Below are positions 8,316-17,795 of a DNA stretch of 64,000 nt, one piece after another. The notes beneath the pieces are model-generated. The model was not told the origin of the DNA. It ran no database searches and saw only the letters and a list, made by a program, of their open reading frames with translations. Position 1 is the stretch's first letter. Each line of letters opens with the position of its first letter. The position numbers and the translations under genes were made by a program. Location: contig CAZHDB010000001.1 in the NCBI GenBank assembly GCA_964531225.1, forward strand, positions 1-64,000, given 5' to 3'. Source of the stretch: CAZHDB01 sp964531225. Its GTDB lineage: Archaea; Thermoproteota; Thermoprotei_A; Sulfolobales; Desulfurococcaceae.

Positions 8316-9461
8316 TCCATGGAATGCCTCAATAATTGCGTTGATTGACAGAATGATTGAGATTGTTGCAAGAATTCCCAAAAAGACCGTATTAAAGATC
8401 AGAATAGGGTGTCTATTATTCAAGGATCTATACAGATAATACATGAATAATGATAGGATTGTAATCGAAAAGATCAATCCAATCATCATAGATCCATATA
8501 TTATGGCCTCTGTATAAAGCATTAGATCATTTACTTTGAAGAATATGATTAGGGGTATTGTTGATACTATTAGAGCTAATAACAGATGTTCTACTAGATC
8601 AGTATCTGATATCGTCTTAACTCTAAGCCTCCTAATAATGATCTTTAATGTAAGCACTATCGATATTGAAGCTAGTACAACACTTCCAAAGACACCTAAC
8701 GCATATATATGAATAATTGATCCACTGAATCTGTAAAACGGTATAAGTGTATGCAATATGTTAAACCTCGAAATAGGATACATGGAAGCATATGCGACAA
8801 AAGCTATTGATATACCTATAAATATTGAGGATAATGCCCCAGCATATATACTGATATAGTCTTCACTACCGAGGTCCTGTATGATTAATGAATACGGAGC
8901 TGCAGCAGCTCCCCATAAGGCTAATAGGTCTATATAGCTAAGTTTCTCTCCTAGTCCTTCTACATCAATTCTGCCTAGGATTGGAAGCTCAAAAATAAAT
9001 AATACGATGTAGATCATTAAAACCATTGACAAGATCAGGAAAAACTTGTCTATATTTTTGCTTTTCCACATACCATCAAGTATCCAGATCAAGACAATGA
9101 ACAATAGTCCGTAATAGATCCATTTAGAACCTATTATAATTGAGAAAATAATAGATATACCTATGATATTTATTATAAGTGTCAGGATGCTAGAAAGATA
9201 TATTGTATATAGGTACAACTTATAGTTCCTCTGAGAAGTTAGATAGAGTTCATCCAAAAGACTTCTACCATAAATCTTACGAGGTATAATGACTACTTGC
9301 TGTAAATATGCTATAGGAAGCACGAAAATTATTGTTAAGAGGAATCCTAATACTCCATATACAGCTCCAAGTTTTGTAAATATAACAATGTTTGTAATCT
9401 CTATTCCAGCAATAGCGGCTAAAAACCCATGTCCTAAAACTCTCTTTAAATGGTCAAGCAA
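8310..9461 (-). CDS. Nramp-like transporter lacking metal-site motifs
   Basis: 383 residues with about 10-11 hydrophobic segments. The first (GFLAAIAGIEITNIVIFTK, 12-30) and the sixth (ALWGAAAAPYSLIIQ, 181-195) resemble TM1 and TM6 of Nramp divalent-metal transporters (LeuT fold). The metal-binding DPGN of TM1 is replaced by EITN (21-24) and the TM6 MPH motif by APY (188-190). If it belongs to this superfamily its substrate is probably not Mn2+/Fe2+. The start is TTG with GGTGA upstream. Convergent 6-base overlap with the decarboxylase. Confidence 0.6.
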   Translation of the reverse strand: MLDHLKRVLGHGFLAAIAGIEITNIVIFTKLGAVYGVLGFLLTIIFVLPIAYLQQVVIIPRKIYGRSLLDELYLTSQRNYKLYLYTIYLSSILTLIINIIGISIIFSIIIGSKWIYYGLLFIVLIWILDGMWKSKNIDKFFLILSMVLMIYIVLFIFELPILGRIDVEGLGEKLSYIDLLALWGAAAAPYSLIIQDLGSEDYISIYAGALSSIFIGISIAFVAYASMYPISRFNILHTLIPFYRFSGSIIHIYALGVFGSVVLASISIVLTLKIIIRRLRVKTISDTDLVEHLLLALIVSTIPLIIFFKVNDLMLYTEAIIYGSMMIGLIFSITILSLFMYYLYRSLNNRHPILIFNTVFLGILATISIILSINAIIEAFHGL

Positions 9462-9560
9462 CTAATTCACCTAAGAAAATCTATCAAAGGTTAAGGATAT
9501 ATTAAGGAGAGGACCGCTCGAACTACATAAGAGTAGGTTAGGGGGTAGTACCGTATAAAT

Positions 9561-9845
9561 TTAATCTTGTTTCCCCCTATAAAGCTGATCTTTTATGGTA
9601 CTAAAATTCCTTAATTGGTTAAGAATATAGTTTATTTGATCATCATTCAAATTATTTAGGAAAACTATTAAACTTCTACTGCTACCAAGAAACGTTGGAG
9701 AACTACTTCTACTTGGCTTATTAAAAACATTCTTTACAACATCCTCTTTAGTTGTAATACCTCTAGTCATTATATGGTTGTATATAATAGGTAATAATGA
9801 TAGGCCTATGTAAATGCTGATCAATACGATACTAAAGATACTCAT
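9561..9845 (-). CDS. Small single-span membrane protein
   Basis: About 94 residues. An N-terminal hydrophobic helix (IFSIVLISIYIGLSLLPIIY) is followed by a soluble segment that ends in LNNLNDDQINYILNQL. ATG 9845 is preferred over the upstream GTG because GGTGAT lies seven bases before it. No family recognised. It is upstream of the Nramp-like gene on the same strand with a 99-base gap, so co-transcription is possible. The gap contains a short G+C-richer stretch (about 9508-9550) with no clear motif. Confidence 0.55.
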   Translation of the reverse strand: MSIFSIVLISIYIGLSLLPIIYNHIMTRGITTKEDVVKNVFNKPSRSSSPTFLGSSRSLIVFLNNLNDDQINYILNQLRNFSTIKDQLYRGKQD

Positions 9846-10005
9846 TAATAATATCACCCTTTAGCTTTAATGACGTAGTTATTTCTCTAAGAATATGTGG
9901 TCATTAGATGGTTTATAAGATAAATAAACCTGTATTAGCCGGGTATAACCATGAACCATATGATTCCTAAGTAATAATCCAGTATTATTGTGTAGAAAAC
10001 AATAT

Positions 10006-10335
10006 TTAATCGAGAATAATCCTAATCTCCTTAATATTCGTCCAGCAAATTTTCTTAACTCCTCTCTGGCCCGGTTTATAAGAAGTTCGGATCAGCCCTA
10101 CATCCTCTAATCTCTTAATTTGCGCACTAGCATTGGCCCTACTCTGGTCAATATATTTTGCTATTTCTCCTACATCAAGCTCCTTTTTTCTTCTAATAAG
10201 CTTTAATATCTCAAGCCTAGTTTTTGAAGCTAGCACAGAAGCTATCCTACTAATGTACTCAATTCCCCTAACTATTAAAGTACCATTTTCTTCATATATT
10301 CCCTCCTTATTAGTTCTAACGTTTTTCGAACTCAT
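10006..10335 (-). CDS. ArsR-family winged-helix regulator
   Basis: About 109 residues. Residues about 25-105 form an ArsR-type winged helix: RIASVLASKTRLEILKLI, then DVGEIAKYIDQSRANASAQI as helix-turn-helix and LEDVGLIRTSYKPGQRG as the wing. No cysteines are placed as metal ligands, so it is probably not a metal sensor. ATG 10335 is preferred because GGTG is six bases upstream; GTG 10344 is the longer alternative. It is divergent from rio2 with 205 bases between, which holds several TATA-like stretches (10468-10480, 10511-10523) and could be its operator region. Confidence 0.75.
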   Translation of the reverse strand: MSSKNVRTNKEGIYEENGTLIVRGIEYISRIASVLASKTRLEILKLIRRKKELDVGEIAKYIDQSRANASAQIKRLEDVGLIRTSYKPGQRGVKKICWTNIKEIRIILD

Positions 10336-10540
10336 ATACTGCACCGATTATATTTTAAGAATTTTTAGTAATATAAATACTATCATAAGTACTTTTAGCA
10401 GATATCATTACACTTTTTAAGGATTTCGCTATACTTTCAGAGCGATCTTTATAGAAAAGTTTTTAAAGTGATTTATAAATCTCCATATATAATCTTCATA
10501 GGCATAATATTTAAGTATAAATGCATTATTTTAGAAATGG

Positions 10541-11440
10541 GTGCTTAATCTGGTTAAAATAGGCATCGTATTTAGACAATTAACAGATAGAGATTTCAAG
10601 GTCTTAAATGCTATTGAGAAGGGTATGGCCAGCTACAAGTATGTACCTTTGGAAGTTATTGAGAGGTATACAAGGATTCCTGAAACTAAGCTTGAGCTGT
10701 CTCTTTCAAAACTTCATCGCTTAAAGCTTATAAAAAGACAATATATGATGTACAAGGGTTATAGACTAACATATTTAGGCCTTGATATGCTTGCTTTAAA
10801 ATACTATGTTGATCGTGATATAGTTGTTGCTTTAGGAGATAGGATTGGCATAGGTAAGGAAAGTGAATTATTTAAAGCCTTAGCTCCCGGCAATATTAAC
10901 ATTATTATAAAGTTCTTACGTATAGGTAGGACTAGTTTTAGGTCAACGAGAAGAGTTAGAGCGTTTGCTGATAATCCAAGATATGACTGGTATAAACAAT
11001 CTAAGATTGCAGCTGAGAGGGAATACAAGGCTTTACATGAAATATACTTGGTTGGTGGAAGCGTTCCAAAACCCTTAGCGTATAATAGACATTCAGTAGT
11101 TATTGGTTATATCAATAGTGTAGAGTTATATAAGAAGCCAGATTTGCCAGATCCTTATGAAACGGTTATAATCATACTCGATACTTTGAGGAAAGCATTT
11201 ATTGATGTAGGAATAGTACATGGAGATCTCAGTGAGTACAATGTATTAGTTGATATGGATTCAGGTAGGCCATATATAATTGATTGGCCACAATATGTTG
11301 AAAAACTACATCCTAGTGCAGAAAAGCTTCTTAGAAGAGACATAGAATATATAGTCAGGTTTTTCAAAAAGAATTATAGAGTCATACTTGATACTAATAG
11401 GGCTTTAAAGTATGTCAAGGGAGAACTTGAAACAGTCTAA
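10541..11440 (+). CDS. rio2: Rio2 atypical protein kinase
   Basis: 299 residues. An N-terminal winged helix (1-90) specific to Rio2 is followed by the RIO kinase fold: flexible P-loop IGIGKESEL (102-110), ATP-binding Lys124 in IIIKFL, catalytic loop HGDLSEYN (227-234, Asp229) and metal-binding IIDWPQ (Asp248). Rio2 acts as an ATPase-like checkpoint in late 40S/30S subunit maturation. GTG start; the TATA-like ttaagtataaa (10511-10521) is about 25 bases upstream, so the mRNA may be nearly leaderless. The 3' end overlaps the DUF460 gene by 29 bases. Confidence 0.92.
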   Translation: MLNLVKIGIVFRQLTDRDFKVLNAIEKGMASYKYVPLEVIERYTRIPETKLELSLSKLHRLKLIKRQYMMYKGYRLTYLGLDMLALKYYVDRDIVVALGDRIGIGKESELFKALAPGNINIIIKFLRIGRTSFRSTRRVRAFADNPRYDWYKQSKIAAEREYKALHEIYLVGGSVPKPLAYNRHSVVIGYINSVELYKKPDLPDPYETVIIILDTLRKAFIDVGIVHGDLSEYNVLVDMDSGRPYIIDWPQYVEKLHPSAEKLLRRDIEYIVRFFKKNYRVILDTNRALKYVKGELETV

Positions 11441-13487
11441 CGATAAACTTGTAATGGGAGTTGATATTCTGCCAGGTAAAAGTAGTTTATCAACTAAACA
11501 ACCACACTACGCTATTGTTTTCTTAAAGAATGGAAAAATAGTTAATGAATACGAAGATGTTTCTCTTTCTAGGCTCATTAGACTAGTATGGGAGCATAGA
11601 CCGCAAATAATAGCTATAGATAATATATTTGAACTTGCTTCCGACGAGAAAAAGCTATTAAAATTAATGAGTCTCTTACCAACCGATATTGAACTTGTAC
11701 AGGTTACTGGCTGGGGTCCTCAAGCCGTCAATATTAAAGTTGTTGCTAGAAACCTTGGTTTAAGTATTCATGGAAAATTATCTCCATTAAAGACAGCCTA
11801 TATATCGGCATATGCTGCATCCAAAGGCTATGGATATAGAATAAAGTTTCTAGAAGAAAAGACAAAGATCATAGTTTCGAAGGGTAGGAGTTTAAGTAGA
11901 GGAGGAATGAGCTATAATAGGTATATTAGAAGTATTAGAGCCGGTATTTTGCGCATGACTCGAGAAATAAAGTCTATTCTAGATAAAAATAAACTAGACT
12001 ACGATCTTGTATTTAAAAAATCTGAAGGAGGACTTGAAAGAAGTATATTTATAGTATATGCTCCAAGGACGAAATTGTATGGACTCATAAAACCTATTAA
12101 TACAAAGACTATTAGAGTTGAGATAAAGCCTATATATACATCCCGCATAGTAGCAGTAGCGGGTTCGAGTGTAGGTAGTAAATTGGTTAAACCTGTTATT
12201 GTAGGATTAGATCCGGGAATATGTACAGGGATAGCTGTTATAGATTTAAATGGGACACCATTGTTTGTACATAGCTCTAAAAACCTAGATCGATCCGACA
12301 TAATAAATATTATACGTTCGATAGGAAATCCAGTACTAATAGCAACAGATGTGGCATCACCACCTGAAGCTGTAAAGAAGCTAGCTGCCACGCTTCATGT
12401 AGATATTTATACTCCTCCTCACGATCTAAGTAATGATGAGAAGAATTTATTGATTCATTCTATTAAGAATATTTTTCCTTGGATAGAGATCGATGATACA
12501 CATGAAAGGGATGCATTAGCTGCTGCCTATAAGGCGTATTTATCGTATCAGGACAAATTTAGACAACTTGAATCCGAATTAGATAGAATAGATATTCCAG
12601 TGGATCCTGAGAGAATCAAGGCCGCGATCATAAGGGGTAAAACAATAGCCGAGGCATTAGAAAGCGAAGTTGATAAATTAATTGAAAAAGAATTCTATAC
12701 AGCTAAAGACGTCAAGGAAATTAAACAAGAAAAAATCAACATATATGAACAATTAAGAATTGATGAAGAAATTATTTCTAGACTACATAAAAGAATAAAA
12801 CATCTTGAAGCTGAAAAGCTGAGATTACGAAATAGAATAACTGATCTTATTTCCAGAATAGAAGAATTGGAAACTGAGTTAAGAGCAATAAAATACTCTC
12901 ACGAACCCGATCGGGAGATTAAAAGATTTATTGAACTCATTGTCAATGAGAATAAGAATTTACAGGAGGAAATAAAGAAGTTAAGAAATGAAATAGAAAG
13001 TTTAGTTAAGGAAAAGTATGAATTAATAAATATAATAAATAGTATAATTGATAAAGACATGAAATATATTCCGGTAGTTCCTAGCCTAACTACCATGGCT
13101 ATCAAAAACTTATCATTTACCGATAAATCTATTAAAGCTATATTTGTCGAGAATATCTCAGCATATAATGTTGAGACAATAGACTACCTATTTCAAAATA
13201 AAATTGCTATTGTATCAAGAAGCATTGATGGATATCTTGACGGTAAGGTACCTATTATCAGTCTAAATAATTATGAGCACTATATTGTTGGAGACAGAGT
13301 ATATGTAGACAAAAATATTGAGAATGTAATTGCCCAGAAATGGCAAAAAATAGAGAAAAACCTCGAGGAGGAAAAGTTTGCTAGGATTATAAAATTAATA
13401 GAGGATTATCGTAGAGAACGTAAAAAGAAACTAGGTATTGATATTAGTGAATCTCTAAAAAGAAATTCATTAACTAATACAGAATAA
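11412..13487 (+). CDS. DUF460 protein: tandem RNase H-like folds plus coiled coil
   Basis: 691 residues of the archaeal DUF460/COG2433 family. The N-terminal region has RNase H-like strands with acidic positions (GVDILPG 16-22; IIAID, Asp70). A second unit is clearly RuvC-like: VGLDPGICTGIAVID (264-278), TDVASPP (312-318) and HERDALAAA (364-372). A long coiled coil runs from about 425 to 560, followed by a C-terminal domain (about 575-691). The acidic residues would suit a metal-dependent nuclease acting on branched DNA or RNA, but no activity is established to my knowledge. Overlaps rio2 by 29 bases and converges with the AdoMet synthetase gene with a 14-base overlap. Confidence 0.82.
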   Translation: MSRENLKQSNDKLVMGVDILPGKSSLSTKQPHYAIVFLKNGKIVNEYEDVSLSRLIRLVWEHRPQIIAIDNIFELASDEKKLLKLMSLLPTDIELVQVTGWGPQAVNIKVVARNLGLSIHGKLSPLKTAYISAYAASKGYGYRIKFLEEKTKIIVSKGRSLSRGGMSYNRYIRSIRAGILRMTREIKSILDKNKLDYDLVFKKSEGGLERSIFIVYAPRTKLYGLIKPINTKTIRVEIKPIYTSRIVAVAGSSVGSKLVKPVIVGLDPGICTGIAVIDLNGTPLFVHSSKNLDRSDIINIIRSIGNPVLIATDVASPPEAVKKLAATLHVDIYTPPHDLSNDEKNLLIHSIKNIFPWIEIDDTHERDALAAAYKAYLSYQDKFRQLESELDRIDIPVDPERIKAAIIRGKTIAEALESEVDKLIEKEFYTAKDVKEIKQEKINIYEQLRIDEEIISRLHKRIKHLEAEKLRLRNRITDLISRIEELETELRAIKYSHEPDREIKRFIELIVNENKNLQEEIKKLRNEIESLVKEKYELINIINSIIDKDMKYIPVVPSLTTMAIKNLSFTDKSIKAIFVENISAYNVETIDYLFQNKIAIVSRSIDGYLDGKVPIISLNNYEHYIVGDRVYVDKNIENVIAQKWQKIEKNLEEEKFARIIKLIEDYRRERKKKLGIDISESLKRNSLTNTE

Positions 13488-14694
13488 CCTCCTCATTCAA
13501 AACCATATTCGTTATTTTAGTAATATTCTCTAATTCTTCATTTGTAATAGCCTCTATCTCGGATATAACATGTTGCGGTAGTTCTTTTGTTTCTGGGAGA
13601 ACCTTTACATTAGCAACAAGCGGATCATCTATAGGCCGCCCGATCTGGCTCAATAACTCAACATAGACTTCTCTAACCCCTTTAACTTGTTCATATATTC
13701 TCTTTGCAATGAGAGAGGCTGCTACATTATAGATCTTTCCAACATGGTTTACGGGATTCTTTCCGGCAGTCGCTTCTAGACTCATAGGTCTCATCGGAGT
13801 TATCAATCCATTAACTCTATTACCTCTGCCTGTTGCTCCATCATCTCCATGTTCAGCCGAGGTACCAGTGACGGTTAAGTATACAACACCTTTCTCAACC
13901 ATATCAGCCGTATTAATGTAAACATGAACATCATAGCCAGAAGCTATTTTAGAAGCCAGATCGAGGACTCTCTCTCGAACTTCCTCTTTTACATTAACGT
14001 ATTCATCTATATCACGTAACTGACTAGAAATCATTGCTGCTGCTATAGTCAATTCAATAGTTTTATCTTTTCTTAGACCCATAACTTTGATGTCCTCGCC
14101 CACGGCAGGAACTTTTTCTTTAAATTCTCTAGAATTAAGCATGCGCTCGGTATGGTAAACAAGCTTCTCAAGGGTTGAAAGCGGAGCATATCCTACTCCT
14201 ATACTAGTATCATTGGCTAATGGAGCCTTTGCCTTAGCCTTAAATACTTCAACTAGATCAACCGATCCTTTTCCAATACGGTAATCAATAACTACGTGGG
14301 AATCTGGATCTAAAAATCTGAAGTTATGACGGATCCATTCCTTAACAGCTTTAACGACTATGGTACCCACAGGAATAGGTTCTATCCGGCCATTACGTAT
14401 AACTTCTGTAGTAGCACGGCCCGATACGAGGATATAAATGGGATGAATAACCTCTCCACCACCAAATACAGGATTAGCCTGTCCACCAACAAGAAGAACT
14501 TTATCAAGATTATGATGGAGGATCATTCCATACTCTTTAATATAGTACTGGCATAAAGCCTTGCTTGCAGCTTCAGCTGCTGAATCAGCTATATAGTCTG
14601 GGTGTCCTAAACCTTTTCTCTCGACGAGTTCTACGATCATTTCCTCAACAGGCTGAACCCTTATTGTTTCTATAAGTATATTTCTATTGGTCAT
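13474..14694 (-). CDS. mat: Archaeal S-adenosylmethionine synthetase
   Basis: About 406 residues of the archaeal-type methionine adenosyltransferase, only distantly related to bacterial MetK. ERKGLGHPDYIAD near the start, VGGQANPVFGGGEV, GTSAEHGDDGATGRGNR and SLEATAGKNPVNHVGKIYN are hallmark segments. It makes AdoMet from ATP and methionine, the methyl donor for the several methyltransferases in this window. ATG 14694 with GGGGTG six bases upstream is preferred to GTG 14703. An imperfect palindrome (aactagtacaactagt, 14728-14743) lies in the promoter region. Convergent 14-base overlap with the DUF460 gene. Confidence 0.95.
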   Translation of the reverse strand: MTNRNILIETIRVQPVEEMIVELVERKGLGHPDYIADSAAEAASKALCQYYIKEYGMILHHNLDKVLLVGGQANPVFGGGEVIHPIYILVSGRATTEVIRNGRIEPIPVGTIVVKAVKEWIRHNFRFLDPDSHVVIDYRIGKGSVDLVEVFKAKAKAPLANDTSIGVGYAPLSTLEKLVYHTERMLNSREFKEKVPAVGEDIKVMGLRKDKTIELTIAAAMISSQLRDIDEYVNVKEEVRERVLDLASKIASGYDVHVYINTADMVEKGVVYLTVTGTSAEHGDDGATGRGNRVNGLITPMRPMSLEATAGKNPVNHVGKIYNVAASLIAKRIYEQVKGVREVYVELLSQIGRPIDDPLVANVKVLPETKELPQHVISEIEAITNEELENITKITNMVLNEEVILY

Positions 14695-14794
14695 TCCTGC
14701 CACCCCTATTTACTATGCTTATGATAACAACTAGTACAACTAGTTTAAACCTTTATCGTTTAATTCATAAATAAATTTAAAGGATAGAGACACG

Positions 14795-16771
14795 TTAATC
14801 TTGTCTAAAACCTTTTTCAGCACTAATAATGTCTAGAGGACCTGGTAAACGCTCCGCGATCTCATCAATTCTGATCATGATCTCTTTCTTAGCAAATTTA
14901 TTTAGCAAGTCAAAGATCCTTTCTGCAGCTTTGTTAGGAGAAAGTTTTCCTGGAACAATCAAAATATATGCGAGGGATCGTTCCTTAATTAGTTCTTTTG
15001 GACCAACAATAACTCTTTGATACTTTCCATAAATTTCATCGTATACCTCCTCTATTCCTATAGCTAATTCGAGCTTTACATGCCTGATGTAATTCTTTTT
15101 ACCATAGATCATAAAAGCTCCTTTACCCAGATATTCTCCACTAGGTGGCTTCTTTGAGACCTGTTCGCCCCAGACCCAATATACATCAATTTCCCCAAAA
15201 CCTAGCTTCCATGCCTTAGAATAACATGCTGCTATAACAGATGCCTCGCGTATACTTTTTTCTCCAGGAACTCTACCCCTTGTTTTTATAACCGTTGCAG
15301 GAGCTCCATGAATATCTGCATGTAAAAATAAATCCTTTTTATCAAGGTACCTCCTCACAATAGCTTCATTCTGATTCGCATCTCTACCGGCAATTACTAG
15401 GAAACCTTCGCTAGTAATTAGCCAATGAAATCGTTCATACCATAGCCTAGGCTTTATTCCAGCCTCTACCTGTCTTGAGATAATAATGGATTTCTCTGAA
15501 ATCTGCTTTAGCTTTTCTCTAAGTTCCTCGACGGATTTTAGAGCTCTATTAGCTTTAGCTTTATACTCGCCAGCCAATCTATAGAAGTTCATAATATTTC
15601 CATCAATACCCGATCTTATATCAAGGACTACTTCCCTATTATTTAATACAATAGTTACTGTTCCACGGTTCGCATTATAATCAAGTACTTTATCACAATA
15701 TTCCTTAATACGCTCCCATCCGTATTCTTTTCTAACTTTATTCACACATTTTAAAATCCCTGATACAAGTTCGTAATTAGTTGCTATTAATGTAGCAGCT
15801 TCATTATATATACGTGATAACTCGAGATATCTATTAATAATCCTCTCCTGTTCCTCAATACTTTTTTTGATCTTAGCAATTTCAGCTTCAATATTCTTTT
15901 CCTCATACTTCTTTATTTCCTCTTTTTCAAGCATACTAAAGAAAGTATCAACTGCATTATTGAATCTAGGAGTCTCAATAATAGTCATTTCATGTAATTC
16001 ACTATATATTCTCGGATAATATGGTGTAAAACTAACGTATAAATCATCATACTTAACTAGGAATCCCTTACCATGTAAAGATTCTTTATACAATCTAATT
16101 AATTCGTTCCTTAGTGCATTTAAGTCACTTCTAGTAATAGCATGCGGCTTAATGGTTTTAATCTCATATAAGCCCGCCCTATATAGGATCTCTTCAGCTA
16201 TTTCACCAGGTAGGTTCCATCCAAAAATTAATCCTCTCACGAGATCCTTTCCCTTATGCACTAGCTCCTCAAGCTCATCTATTTCTGCAATCAAAGGATT
16301 AACTCCGCCAGGCGGGGCCTTATATACGTACTTAGGCTTTATAATCCGATCCCTTAATTCTGCAAATTTATTTGCAAACAATATTGTATCATTTAGTGTC
16401 AGAATAATGAATCCTCTGGGTAATATTTCTGCAATCAATCTATACCTTTTACCGGATTTGTCGATGTCTATGAAAACAATTCTTTCAAAGCCAGGATATT
16501 CTAGATTCTTAATGATTCCGCCACGTATGTGCTTTCGCAAAAAAGCTGTAAATTTATCAATAGACTTTGTATATGGCTCATATAAGCTCAAATGAATTCT
16601 TCTGCCAGGCTCTATTTTAAGAAACTTTTTACCATCCCTTGTAAGAATTTTTAAAGCCCAATAATTTCCTGCATAATAGATATTATTGATTCGCGAGTCA
16701 ATTATTAACTCCCTATTTTCGTTAGTCCATGCAATAATATCAAATATCGTCATCGAATTTTTACGCTTCAT
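14795..16771 (-). CDS. NFACT-family (Rqc2/RqcH-like) protein
   Basis: 658 residues with the full NFACT layout: NFACT-N (1-200), helix-hairpin-helix region (about 200-285), a coiled coil (about 285-330 and 400-435) and the NFACT-R domain (about 440-570; DLFLHADIHGAPATVIK and GEIDVYWVWGEQVSKKPPSGEYL). Relatives bind the 60S/50S subunit with peptidyl-tRNA and add Ala (and Thr in eukaryotes) tails during ribosome quality control. The DR motif needed for tailing in RqcH/Rqc2 appears here as Pro118-Arg119 (ILPRGFIIL). The ATG has AAGGGG upstream. Stands alone between mat and a small membrane-protein gene. Confidence 0.88.
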   Translation of the reverse strand: MKRKNSMTIFDIIAWTNENRELIIDSRINNIYYAGNYWALKILTRDGKKFLKIEPGRRIHLSLYEPYTKSIDKFTAFLRKHIRGGIIKNLEYPGFERIVFIDIDKSGKRYRLIAEILPRGFIILTLNDTILFANKFAELRDRIIKPKYVYKAPPGGVNPLIAEIDELEELVHKGKDLVRGLIFGWNLPGEIAEEILYRAGLYEIKTIKPHAITRSDLNALRNELIRLYKESLHGKGFLVKYDDLYVSFTPYYPRIYSELHEMTIIETPRFNNAVDTFFSMLEKEEIKKYEEKNIEAEIAKIKKSIEEQERIINRYLELSRIYNEAATLIATNYELVSGILKCVNKVRKEYGWERIKEYCDKVLDYNANRGTVTIVLNNREVVLDIRSGIDGNIMNFYRLAGEYKAKANRALKSVEELREKLKQISEKSIIISRQVEAGIKPRLWYERFHWLITSEGFLVIAGRDANQNEAIVRRYLDKKDLFLHADIHGAPATVIKTRGRVPGEKSIREASVIAACYSKAWKLGFGEIDVYWVWGEQVSKKPPSGEYLGKGAFMIYGKKNYIRHVKLELAIGIEEVYDEIYGKYQRVIVGPKELIKERSLAYILIVPGKLSPNKAAERIFDLLNKFAKKEIMIRIDEIAERLPGPLDIISAEKGFRQD

Positions 16772-16871
16772 AGATACTATACCCCTTAGTGATCAATATA
16801 TTCTTTAAACCTTAAAATACACTATTAACAATATATTTCAGTAATTATTTCAGTAATTGCGGGGAGGAATT

Positions 16872-17174
16872 TTGGACATAAGATCTTTTTGGAAAAAGGC
16901 AAGTATTGAAGATAGAATAGTTATAACTAGGTTCATAATGGGCCTCATATACGGTTTTATAGCCTATATAGTCTATAGACTAGGAATTACCATAGTATAC
17001 GATGTAACTACGACAGTCTGGGTTCTCGCGGCATTTGTATACTCTATATCCATATATTATGTAGGTAGAAAGTTCAATGCAGAAGGTCTTTTCCTTTTAA
17101 TTCTTCGCGGTCTATTAACATTCTATATTACATGGATTGCATTACTTCTTATACTATATGATCTACTAGGATAG
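16872..17174 (+). CDS. Small three-span membrane protein
   Basis: About 100 residues with three hydrophobic segments (about 20-40, 48-65, 75-96). The open frame begins at TTG 16857, but GGGGAGG (16861-16867) sits five to eleven bases before TTG 16872, so the later TTG is the likely start and the protein begins DIRSFWKKASIEDR. No family name recognised. The stop is immediately followed by the stop of the convergent Sfm1-like gene, with no spacer. Function unknown. Confidence 0.65.
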   Translation: MDIRSFWKKASIEDRIVITRFIMGLIYGFIAYIVYRLGITIVYDVTTTVWVLAAFVYSISIYYVGRKFNAEGLFLLILRGLLTFYITWIALLLILYDLLG

Positions 17175-17795
17175 CTATCTTTTACTTATTTCTTTAATAA
17201 TGAAATCAGGTAAGGAGCCTTCTAGAATGTATTCCTTTAAACCGGGAGCGAGAAAAGGCCTATTATCTACTATAGGGTATCTAAATGGTAAAAATACTTT
17301 GATCTCTTCATTACCTATTCTTTTACTAAGTTCTACACCGTCAATATAGTCAATACATTCAAGACAACCTCTTCTAAAAACTTCTAGAACCACATAAACT
17401 GCTCCATCAATGCTATATTGGCCCTCTCCAATATTTCGCGTCAATGAGCCCTTAGCCAAACTAGATAAAAGCTTGTATGTTCTTCCTTTAGGAGGATGAT
17501 CACCTAGTATTCCGCCTATGACTACAGCGTCAATACCTTCAAGATCATTTTTGGAAAGTGGTTTATCGGCTTTTGGATCAAGTATTAATAGACGGCCATG
17601 GTCGAATATGTCTAAAACACTGTGCTCAGAAACTCTACCATATAGGGACAGTATATTATGGTATCGTAAGGGGACATTAGTATACATGATATTGTCTTTA
17701 CCGGCAAGTTTCGATGCATGTCTGTACTCCAATAGAATCCACGGAGATAATTCTGATTCCAAATGTTCTATTATAATTAACGGGGGTTTCCCCAT
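17175..17795 (-). CDS. Sfm1-like SPOUT methyltransferase
   Basis: 206 residues. The N-terminus IIEHLESELSPWILLEYRHA is diagnostic of the family (PF04252) that includes yeast Sfm1, a SPOUT-fold protein that methylates an arginine of ribosomal protein uS3. VIGGILGDHPPKGRT and NIGEGQYSIDGAVYV form the AdoMet-binding trefoil knot. Archaeal members were earlier labelled RNA methyltransferases, so the substrate here (uS3 arginine or RNA) remains open. Its start overlaps the end of the UPF0282 MBL gene by 19 bases, so the two are one operon. Confidence 0.82.
   Translation of the reverse strand: MGKPPLIIIEHLESELSPWILLEYRHASKLAGKDNIMYTNVPLRYHNILSLYGRVSEHSVLDIFDHGRLLILDPKADKPLSKNDLEGIDAVVIGGILGDHPPKGRTYKLLSSLAKGSLTRNIGEGQYSIDGAVYVVLEVFRRGCLECIDYIDGVELSKRIGNEEIKVFLPFRYPIVDNRPFLAPGLKEYILEGSLPDFIIKEISKR

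Noticed and set aside
9508..9550. Possible small RNA in the gap between two membrane-protein genes
   Set aside because: Slightly G+C-richer, but no C/D pair, no stable hairpin and no clear promoter on either strand.
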